Assembly (NCBI GenBank): GCA_902797705.1 | Contig: CADBTX010000091.1 | Span: forward strand, 1 to 5,729 | Length of the DNA stretch: 5,729 nucleotides | Reading direction: 5' to 3' | Origin: an uncultured Lachnospiraceae bacterium | Lineage (GTDB): Bacteria; Bacillota; Clostridia; Lachnospirales; Lachnospiraceae | Shown here: in pieces, positions 1-4,264 of the stretch | Layout: every line of letters starts with the position of its first letter | How positions within the stretch are numbered: position 1 is the stretch's first letter | Notes under the pieces: model-generated | The model's input: only the letters and a program-made list of their open reading frames with translations | What the model was told of the DNA's origin: nothing | Database searches by the model: none | Position numbers and translations under genes: made by a program

Positions 1-7
1 CATGCAG

Positions 8-107
8 GGGTTTTGCCCCATTGCCGAAGGCAATTTAATTGGCAAAACCCGTTACGTTCGCAGCCTGAAAGGCTGTGAACAGTAACATGATTCGAACGTC
101 AAAACCC
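8..107 (+). promoter_or_regulatory. Structured leader with mutually exclusive hairpins upstream of the SufC-like gene
   Basis: This non-coding stretch is almost fully covered by inverted repeats. Arms 8-17 (GGGTTTTGCC) and 41-50 (GGCAAAACCC) are perfect 10-base complements and enclose a second hairpin, 20-25 with 29-34. A third hairpin pairs 51-65 with 71-86, giving 15 pairs including one G-T and one bulged base. An alternative fold is possible: 8-15 also matches 100-107 (CAAAACCC), and 54-60 (ACGTTCG) matches 93-99 (CGAACGT), and both pairings would break the first set. The ribosome binding site at 115-119 lies just outside. Competing pairings are what one expects of a cis-acting RNA switch or attenuator, but no known riboswitch class was recognised and no T-tract follows any stem. 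The region could also be part of a repeat family or hold the end of an upstream transcript, because the window starts here. Confidence 0.5.
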
Positions 108-127
108 GATATCCGGAGGAGTTTACT

Positions 128-883
128 TTGCTTGAACTTAAGAACATATCTTTTAAGGTAGATGAAGAGGGTCAGGATAAGGAGATCATAAGGGATATCT
201 CCCTCACTGTTCCCGATGATAAACTGGTGGTGATCACCGGACCAAACGGCGGCGGAAAGTCTACTCTTGCCAGGATCATCGCCGGGATAGAAAAACCGGA
301 TTCCGGAAAGATCCTTCTTGACGGGGAGGATATCACGGGATCATCCATTACAGACAGGGCAAAACGCGGCATAGCTTTTGCTTTCCAGCAGCCGGTCAGG
401 TTCAAGGGCATACAGGTCTTTGACCTTATAAAGCTTGCCACGGGAAAGAATATCACCGCAGCGGACGCCTGTGACTATCTGTCCGCCGTAGGGCTCTGCG
501 CCAGGGATTATATCGACAGGGAAGTGAACAGCAGCTTATCCGGCGGCGAATTAAAAAGGATAGAGATCGCCACCGTCCTTGCCAGAGCTTCCAGAGTATC
601 CATATTTGACGAACCGGAAGCCGGCATCGATCTCTGGAGTTTCCAGAATCTCATCGGAGTTTTCCAGAAGATGCGCCGTGATATAAAAAACAGTTCCATC
701 CTCATAATCTCCCATCAGGAGAGGATACTTAACATCGCAGACGAGATCGTGGTAATAAAGGACGGTGTTGTGGCAAAGAAGGGTGAAAAGGATGAAATCC
801 TTCCCGGTCTCACGGGAACCTCCTCCGCAGTACCCGAATGCAAGAAAGGGGCTGCAGAAGCCATAGGTGATGAAGCATGTTAA
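128..883 (+). CDS. sufC: SufC-type Fe-S cluster assembly ATPase (SmsC-like)
   Basis: This is a cytosolic ABC-family ATPase of 251 residues, the usual SufC length. By family knowledge it powers Fe-S cluster assembly on a SufB/SufD-type scaffold and does not transport anything. The motifs are complete: Walker A GPNGGGKST (38-46), Q-loop Gln87, signature LSGGELKR (137-144), Walker B with D-loop VSIFDEPEAGID (157-168) and switch His196. The DEPEAGID form and the LSGGE-x-KR signature fit SufC better than import or export ATPases, and there is no membrane partner nearby. The start is TTG, chosen because GGAGG (115-119) sits 8 bases upstream and no closer alternative exists. The stop overlaps the next gene by 7 bases, so the two are probably translationally coupled. 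The last 25 or so residues (from about 227) are Ala/Gly/Glu-rich and outside the core fold. No cysteine desulfurase, SufU or second SufB/D gene is visible, so this appears to be the two-gene SMS arrangement. Confidence 0.9.
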   Translation: MLELKNISFKVDEEGQDKEIIRDISLTVPDDKLVVITGPNGGGKSTLARIIAGIEKPDSGKILLDGEDITGSSITDRAKRGIAFAFQQPVRFKGIQVFDLIKLATGKNITAADACDYLSAVGLCARDYIDREVNSSLSGGELKRIEIATVLARASRVSIFDEPEAGIDLWSFQNLIGVFQKMRRDIKNSSILIISHQERILNIADEIVVIKDGVVAKKGEKDEILPGLTGTSSAVPECKKGAAEAIGDEAC

Positions 884-1803
884 AGCTTGACGAGATACAA
901 AAGAGGCTGCTCCGCGAAGTGGCCGATCTCCATGCGGTTCCGGAAGGAGCCTATAATATCCGCTCCAACGGCCAGTCGGCAGGAAGGGTCTCCACCGAAA
1001 ATATCGAGATAGAGCCCCGGGAGGACGGCCAGGGACTGACGGTGCGGATAAAACCCGGCACAATAAACGAAAGTGTACACATACCGGTTGTTATGACAAA
1101 AAGCGGCCTGAAAGAAGTGGTATACAACGACTTCCATATCGGGGAAGGATCGGATGTGACCATAGTGGCAGGATGCGGCATCGACAACTGCGGAAATCAG
1201 GACTCGGAGCACGACGGCATCCACAGATTCTATGTCGGAAAAGGCGCAAGCGTCCGCTACGTGGAAAAGCATTACGGCTCCGGAGACGGCAGAGGAAAGA
1301 GGATCTTAAATCCCGGCACCGAGGTCCATATGGAAGAGGACAGCACCATGGAAATGGAAATGGTGCAGATAAAGGGTGTGGATGATACCAACCGCACCAC
1401 CACCTGTGAACTTGCAAAAGGCGCGAGGCTTGTGGTCCGTGAAAGACTCATGACCCACGGAAAGCAGAACGCCATCAGCACCTATGTTGTGGAACTGAAC
1501 GGGGAAGGCTCCAGCGCGGACGTAGTATCCCGCTCCGTAGCCAGAGACGACTCATATCAGAAGTTTGATGCGAAGCTCCTTGGAAACGCCCCCTGCTCCG
1601 GTCATACGGAGTGCGATTCCATAATAATGGACAGGGGCCGGATCCTTGCGGTACCCGGGCTTGAGGCCAACGATCTGGATGCTGCCCTGGTCCACGAGGC
1701 CGCCATAGGAAAGATCGCAGGGGATCAGATCATAAAGCTGATGACCCTTGGTCTCTCCGAAGCGGAGGCCGAAGAACAGATAATAAACGGCTTCCTGAAG
1801 TGA
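877..1803 (+). CDS. Short SufB/SufD-family Fe-S scaffold protein (SmsB-like)
   Basis: The 308-residue product belongs to the SufB/SufD family of beta-helix scaffold proteins that bind SufC and build Fe-S clusters in the cytosol. The clearest signature is the C-terminal segment around VHEAAIGKIAGDQ (272-284) followed by LGLSEAEAEEQIINGFLK (291-308), the family's SufC-docking end. It is much shorter than SufB of the multi-gene SUF operon (above 450 residues) and lacks the long N-terminal region, as in the minimal SMS systems of archaea and anaerobes. Cysteines are at 100, 105, 177, 240 and 246, and His273-Glu274 are kept. By hand alignment the SufB scaffold cysteine that precedes the HEA motif falls at Gly254, while Cys246 (in HTECDS) aligns with another conserved position; this alignment needs checking. 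The ATG start has AGGTG (865-869) 7 bases upstream and overlaps the SufC-like gene. Older annotation would call it SufD or simply a SufB/SufD family protein. Confidence 0.88.
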   Translation: MLKLDEIQKRLLREVADLHAVPEGAYNIRSNGQSAGRVSTENIEIEPREDGQGLTVRIKPGTINESVHIPVVMTKSGLKEVVYNDFHIGEGSDVTIVAGCGIDNCGNQDSEHDGIHRFYVGKGASVRYVEKHYGSGDGRGKRILNPGTEVHMEEDSTMEMEMVQIKGVDDTNRTTTCELAKGARLVVRERLMTHGKQNAISTYVVELNGEGSSADVVSRSVARDDSYQKFDAKLLGNAPCSGHTECDSIIMDRGRILAVPGLEANDLDAALVHEAAIGKIAGDQIIKLMTLGLSEAEAEEQIINGFLK

Positions 1804-1806
1804 TCC

Positions 1807-1825
1807 CCGGGTGTGATCCCGGTTT
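1807..1825 (+). terminator. Weak candidate terminator between convergent genes
   Basis: Arms CCGGG (1807-1811) and CCCGG (1818-1822) can form a 5-bp stem with a 6-base loop, followed by only three T residues. It lies in the 20-base gap between the SufB-like stop and the end of the convergent reductase gene. The short stem and short T-run make it a weak call, but no better terminator for the suf-like pair is visible. Confidence 0.25.
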
Positions 1826-2816
1826 AATCCTGAAGTTCATCGATCCGGGAAAGCTCTTCCCCGGAAAAACTAATATTATTAATAGCCTTCACATTCTCCT
1901 CTATCTGGGAGGGTCTGGAGGCTCCTATAATAACAGAGGTTATTTCATCTTTGGAGAGAAGCCAGGAAAGGGCCATTTCAGCGAGAGTCTGCCCTCTTTC
2001 CCCGGCAATATCCTTTAATCTCCTTATCTTTTCCAGCTTTTCCCGGGACAGGACCTGATCTTCCTTCAGGAACCTGCCGTCCGTCCTCACCCTGCTGTCC
2101 TCCGGGATACCTTTTAAATACCTTCCGGTAAGAAGTCCCTGGGCCAGAGGCGAAAAGCATATTATCCCCTTCCCAAGTCTGGATGAGACCTCTTTAAGTC
2201 CGTTTTTCTCAATGGTACGGTCAAATATGTTGTATCGGTTCTGATTTATGATAAATGGAACCCTCCTTTCACTTAAAATGGCGGCCGCCCTTTCAAGGGT
2301 ATCCCCGTCATAATTGGAAAGTCCGACATACAGGGCTTTTCCGCTCCTTACGATCTGTTCCAGCGCCCCCATGGTCTCCTCTAAAGGAGTATCCGGATCC
2401 ATCCTGTGATGGTAGAAGATATCCACATAATCAATCCCCATCCTTTCAAGGGACTGATCCAGACTGGAGATCAGATACTTTCTGCTTCCCCAGTTTCCGT
2501 AAGGCCCCTCCCACATGTCGTAGCCCGCCTTGGTGGATATCACCAGCTCATCCCTGTAGCGCTTAAGATGCTCATGCAATATCCTGCCGAAATTTCTCTC
2601 CGCGCTGCCGGGAGCGGGACCGTAATTATTCGCGAGATCAAAGTGGGTGATACCGTTATCGAAAGCTGTAAAGCACATTTCACACATATTGGAATAGTCT
2701 CCGGAATCCCCGAAATTATGCCAGAGCCCCAGAGACAGGGCGGAAAGCTTTAGTCCGCTTATGCCGCATCTCTTGTACTTCATTGTCTCATATCTGTTTT
2801 CTGCTGCGTTATACAT
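1824..2816 (-). CDS. Aldo-keto reductase, YghZ/Gpr (L-glyceraldehyde 3-phosphate reductase) type
   Basis: This is a 330-residue NADPH-dependent aldo-keto reductase, a cytosolic TIM barrel. It is close to E. coli YghZ (Gpr), which reduces L-glyceraldehyde 3-phosphate and also acts on methylglyoxal. The likeness is visible in long shared stretches: LSLGLWHNFG (27-36), THFDLANNYGPAPGSAE (57-73), ISTKAGYDMW (93-102), GKALYVGLS (159-167), SPLAQGLLTGRYL (222-234) and SVIIGASRPSQIEENV (294-309). The catalytic tetrad is complete: Asp60, Tyr65, Lys96 and His137. The barrel is full length, though about 15 residues shorter at the C-terminus than E. coli YghZ. The N-terminal residues before Met12 also resemble the family (NRYETMKYKRCG), and GGGGGA (2824-2829, read on the minus strand) lies 7 bases upstream of the ATG, so the longer start is preferred. 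The gene is monocistronic, convergent with the suf-like pair and divergent from the double-glycine protein. The true physiological substrate here is unknown; detoxification of reactive aldehydes is the family-based guess. Confidence 0.92.
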   Translation of the reverse strand: MYNAAENRYETMKYKRCGISGLKLSALSLGLWHNFGDSGDYSNMCEMCFTAFDNGITHFDLANNYGPAPGSAERNFGRILHEHLKRYRDELVISTKAGYDMWEGPYGNWGSRKYLISSLDQSLERMGIDYVDIFYHHRMDPDTPLEETMGALEQIVRSGKALYVGLSNYDGDTLERAAAILSERRVPFIINQNRYNIFDRTIEKNGLKEVSSRLGKGIICFSPLAQGLLTGRYLKGIPEDSRVRTDGRFLKEDQVLSREKLEKIRRLKDIAGERGQTLAEMALSWLLSKDEITSVIIGASRPSQIEENVKAINNISFSGEELSRIDELQD

Positions 2817-2854
2817 GGCTTATCCCCCATCTCATCCCGAACGTAACAGATAAC

Positions 2855-2863
2855 ATTATAACA
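2855..2863 (-). promoter_or_regulatory. Extended -10 promoter of the aldo-keto reductase gene
   Basis: On the minus strand the sequence reads TGTTATAAT, a perfect TATAAT hexamer (2860-2855) preceded by a TGn extension (2863-2861). A 17-base spacer would put the -35 at 2883-2878 (TGTGTA), a poor match, which an extended -10 tolerates. The expected transcription start is near 2848, giving a 5' leader of about 30 bases to the ATG at 2816. Three TAAC tetramers (plus strand 2844-2847, 2851-2854, 2859-2862) flank and overlap the hexamer and could be operator half-sites. Confidence 0.6.
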
Positions 2864-2893
2864 CAGCCCGAAAGTCCTACACACCCTTTGTCC

Positions 2894-2912
2894 TTTTCCC
2901 GCTTTTTCCCGC
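2894..2912. repeat. Tandem 9-base direct repeat in the divergent intergenic region
   Basis: TTTTCCCGC occurs at 2894-2902 and again at 2904-2912, one base apart, so the period is 10 bases, about one helical turn. Read on the minus strand this is GCGGGAAAA twice, placed about 45-65 bases upstream of the predicted reductase start. It could be an activator or UP-element-like site, or a chance homopolymer-rich repeat. The rest of 2817-3036 holds the divergent promoters and no coding sequence that can be supported. Confidence 0.35.
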
Positions 2913-2960
2913 GCCATAAAACCAAATACGCAGGGAAACCGACCGGATACTCCCCGTCAG

Positions 2961-2990
2961 CTGTCTAAGAGCAGGATGCCCACGTATACT
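2961..2990 (+). promoter_or_regulatory. Candidate promoter of the double-glycine zinc-ribbon protein
   Basis: TATACT (2985-2990) matches the -10 consensus at five of six positions. CTGTCT (2961-2966) matches the -35 at three of six positions with an 18-base spacer. Transcription would begin near 2997, about 40 bases before the TTG start at 3037 but only about 10 bases before the upstream ATG at 3007. This supports the TTG as the start. Confidence 0.4.
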
Positions 2991-3036
2991 CATTCAAAGG
3001 GGACAGATGATCCCAGAGAAAAAGGAGGTACATAAT

Positions 3037-3360
3037 TTGAAAGAAAATAAGTATACATTATTCTTAAAGCAGTACAGTGAAAAAATGAATTTGAGCGGCA
3101 GATTGAATGATGATGATCTAGAGAAGGTAACAGGCGGCGTCGGCGGCGCAAATGAGGCCACCTGTCCCCAGTGCGGAAAACCCATGTCAAAGCAGAATGA
3201 GGCCGGCGGTCCCCAGTCAGACGCATGGTTCTGCTCCGATTGCAATATCCATCAGTTCATGTCTGATGCAGACTATATCGAAATATTGAAAGCAGCGGAG
3301 AGCACCGGACAGACCCAGGGTCTTGTCTACCCAGTATGGTGGGATAAGGTAAAACATTGA
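3037..3360 (+). CDS. Double-glycine leader peptide fused to a zinc-ribbon-like domain
   Basis: This 107-residue protein of unrecognised function has two visible parts. Residues 1-37 look like a bacteriocin-type leader: a charged amphipathic stretch, then NDDDLEKVTGG (24-34), with a second GG at 36-37. In known systems such leaders are cut after Gly-Gly by the C39 peptidase domain of an ABC exporter. The remaining 70 or so residues contain CPQC (43-46) and CSDC (66-69), a four-cysteine arrangement typical of a zinc ribbon, and end in the aromatic, basic tail YPVWWDKVKH. TTG at 3037 is chosen because GGAGG (3024-3028) lies 8 bases upstream; an in-frame ATG at 3007 would give 117 residues but starts almost at the predicted transcription start. 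No C39 peptidase, exporter or modification enzyme is in the window. It may be a secreted peptide precursor, a ribosomally made natural-product precursor, or an intracellular zinc-ribbon protein with a fortuitous GG motif. Confidence 0.75.
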   Translation: MKENKYTLFLKQYSEKMNLSGRLNDDDLEKVTGGVGGANEATCPQCGKPMSKQNEAGGPQSDAWFCSDCNIHQFMSDADYIEILKAAESTGQTQGLVYPVWWDKVKH

Positions 3361-3366
3361 AATATG

Positions 3367-3375
3367 TGCTATAAT
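3367..3375 (+). promoter_or_regulatory. Extended -10 promoter upstream of the membrane-protein gene
   Basis: TGCTATAAT is a perfect -10 hexamer (3370-3375) with a TGn extension, starting 7 bases after the stop codon of the double-glycine protein. No convincing -35 is seen, as is common for extended -10 promoters. Transcription should begin near 3382, leaving a leader of about 100 bases to the TTG at 3484. The membrane gene can therefore be expressed separately from the gene before it, although no terminator separates them. Confidence 0.6.
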
Positions 3376-3385
3376 CCTATGAAGG

Positions 3386-3480
3386 TCTGCTGCCCGGCAG
3401 CAGAAGCATAAAAACACTGTGGGGCAATGCTTCGCAAAAGGGCTCATAAAGCCCTGTCCCGCTGAAACCAAGGAGGAGAA
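3386..3480 (+). promoter_or_regulatory. Hairpin-rich 5' leader of the membrane-protein gene
   Basis: The predicted transcript starts with an 8-bp hairpin, TCTGCTGC (3386-3393) with GCAGCAGA (3397-3404) and a CCG loop. A second, 6-bp hairpin follows: AGGGCT (3439-3444) with AGCCCT (3450-3455) around CATAA. The ribosome binding site AGGAGGAG (3471-3478) is at the 3' end. Neither hairpin is followed by a T-run, so terminators are unlikely. The layout suggests a cis-regulatory leader. I compared it from memory with cyclic-di-GMP, cobalamin, fluoride, glycine and TPP riboswitch consensus elements and found no match. Confidence 0.4.
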
Positions 3481-3506
3481 AGTTTGAAACATAATGTTTC
3501 AAACTT
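3480..3506 (+). repeat. Perfect 11-bp inverted repeat enclosing the TTG start codon
   Basis: AAGTTTGAAAC (3480-3490) and GTTTCAAACTT (3496-3506) are perfect complements around the 5-base loop ATAAT. The TTG start at 3484-3486 lies within the 5' arm, directly after the ribosome binding site. The stem has only three G-C pairs, so it could open and close readily and hide or expose the start codon. As DNA it could instead be a binding site for a dimeric regulator. Confidence 0.65.
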
Positions 3507-4140
3507 CCATCGGTGCCGCGCAGGCACGTCACCGATGAGCACACCTGCCTGCGGCAAGGTACAAAATATGGATGATTATGGATTTGGGTTGATGGCGGTA
3601 ATGGGTATGTTTTTTGCAGTGATCCTCGTTATCATGCTGGTGCTGTACTTGATCGACGCCATCGCGAAGTATAAGTACTTAAGGGTGAGAAGCTATGAAA
3701 ATGCATGGATGGCGTTCATACCCATTATCAATATCTGGGCTGTCGTTGAAGCCACCTACGGAAACGGCGAGACCATAAATATGTACGGCTGGGATGCTCC
3801 CGCTGTTGTGGTAAAGCTCTGGCCCATAGTTACATATGTTCTTGCGGCTGCCATAAACCTGATCCCCTTTGTGGGACAGTTCCTGAGCCTTGCACTCGCT
3901 ATACTTAACTTTGCGGTCATGCTCATGATCTACAGGGATATGATGGAAAGGCTGGGAAAGCAGGAGGATATCGCATTAGCCATAATCCTGGTTCTGATCT
4001 CCATAGCGGCATCCATAAAGATCCTTATGACAAGCAGCAACTTTGCTCCCGGTTCCCAGGACTACAAAAACGATGACAGAGTCCTTTCCTCCCAGACTGC
4101 GACAGACGGCCCTCTGTCCTTCATGAACGGAAACAAGTAA
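3484..4140 (+). CDS. Small polytopic membrane protein, possibly DUF5684-like
   Basis: The 218-residue product is an integral membrane protein of unknown function. Four hydrophobic segments are visible: about 34-59, 106-128, 129-150 and 163-182, plus a short semi-hydrophobic stretch AFIPIINIWAVVE (77-89). The segment from LYLIDAIAKYKYL through the FIPIINIW motif recalls DUF5684-type proteins (a helix, a basic linker, then an IIPIxN motif), recalled from memory and not checked. The C-terminal 35 residues are polar, ending in FMNGNK. TTG at 3484 is preferred because GGAGG (3472-3476) lies 7 bases upstream, just as at two other TTG starts in this window. An ATG at 3568 with weaker AAGG (3556-3559) would give 190 residues starting MDDYGFG, and family members usually have a short N-terminus, so this alternative is real. 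Residues 1-28 are encoded by inverted-repeat DNA and are hydrophilic with two cysteines. The unit ends at a strong terminator. Confidence 0.75.
   Translation: MKHNVSNFHRCRAGTSPMSTPACGKVQNMDDYGFGLMAVMGMFFAVILVIMLVLYLIDAIAKYKYLRVRSYENAWMAFIPIINIWAVVEATYGNGETINMYGWDAPAVVVKLWPIVTYVLAAAINLIPFVGQFLSLALAILNFAVMLMIYRDMMERLGKQEDIALAIILVLISIAASIKILMTSSNFAPGSQDYKNDDRVLSSQTATDGPLSFMNGNK
3508..3555 (+). other. Nested hairpin with possible H-type pseudoknot
   Basis: CATCGGTG (3508-3515) and CACCGATG (3530-3537) form a perfect 8-bp stem. Its loop contains GCAGGCA (3520-3526), which is exactly complementary to TGCCTGC (3546-3552) downstream. Both stems can coexist as a pseudoknot, and GCC (3515-3517) with GGC (3553-3555) extends the second stem if the first frays. 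A competing local hairpin is GTGCC (3513-3517) with GGCAC (3523-3527). The 3' strand ends directly before AAGG (3556-3559), the ribosome binding site of the alternative ATG at 3568. This placement is typical of translation-controlling RNA pseudoknots, but no known class was recognised. Confidence 0.4.
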
Positions 4141-4150
4141 AAAAAGCCGC

Positions 4151-4187
4151 AGGGTGTCAGGGTCTTCGTACCCCGGCACCCTTTTTT
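4151..4187 (+). terminator. Strong intrinsic terminator after the membrane-protein gene
   Basis: Positions 4151-4163 pair with 4170-4182 to give 12 pairs with one A-C mismatch (4159/4174) and one G-T pair, around the 6-base loop CTTCGT. Six T residues (4182-4187) follow. It begins 10 bases after the stop codon at 4140 and separates this unit from the phosphoesterase pair. Confidence 0.92.
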
Positions 4188-4193
4188 GCTGCC

Positions 4194-4222
4194 TTGATTT
4201 TGCCCGGTAATAAATGTATCAT
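4194..4222 (+). promoter_or_regulatory. Promoter of the PHP-HAD phosphatase pair
   Basis: TTGATT (4194-4199, four of six to consensus) and TATCAT (4217-4222, five of six) are separated by exactly 17 bases, directly after the terminator. Transcription should begin near 4229. An ATG at 4214 would overlap the -10 and could not be on this transcript, which argues for a downstream start for the PHP protein. Confidence 0.6.
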
Positions 4223-4264
4223 AATGGAATGCTTGAAGGAAATATAAGAGACGGTATAGTGGAT

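Noticed and set aside
86..100. Minus-strand GTTCGAATC resembling the T-loop of a tRNA
   Set aside because: The flanking bases do not form a T-stem (only the first pair matches) and no acceptor, anticodon or D arm can be drawn around it.
551..1063. A 170-residue minus-strand open frame across the junction of the SufC-like and SufB-like genes
   Set aside because: It lies opposite two clear, motif-complete genes, has no recognisable domain, and reads like the antisense of coding sequence.
2406..2753. A 115-residue plus-strand open frame inside the aldo-keto reductase
   Set aside because: It is fully antisense to a well-supported reductase and shows no motif or ribosome binding site.
3007..3036. 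Ten-residue N-terminal extension of the double-glycine protein from ATG 3007
   Set aside because: The predicted transcription start is only about 10 bases before it, while TTG 3037 has GGAGG at ideal spacing and gives a normal leader length.
3386..3404. The 8-bp hairpin after the double-glycine protein as a terminator
   Set aside because: It is followed by AGCATAAAAAC, with no T-run, and it begins a few bases after a strong promoter, so it is more likely part of the next transcript's 5' end.
3494..3538. A 14-codon open frame starting at ATG 3494, a possible leader peptide or second start
   Set aside because: The ribosome binding site is about 15 bases or more away, the codon spans the loop and 3' arm of the start-codon hairpin, and the TTG at 3484 has far better spacing.
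3382..3560. Known riboswitch classes (cyclic-di-GMP, cobalamin, fluoride, glycine, TPP) in the membrane-gene leader
   Set aside because: Some short words look similar (for example GTCCCGCTG and GGGGCAA), but the full conserved cores are missing.
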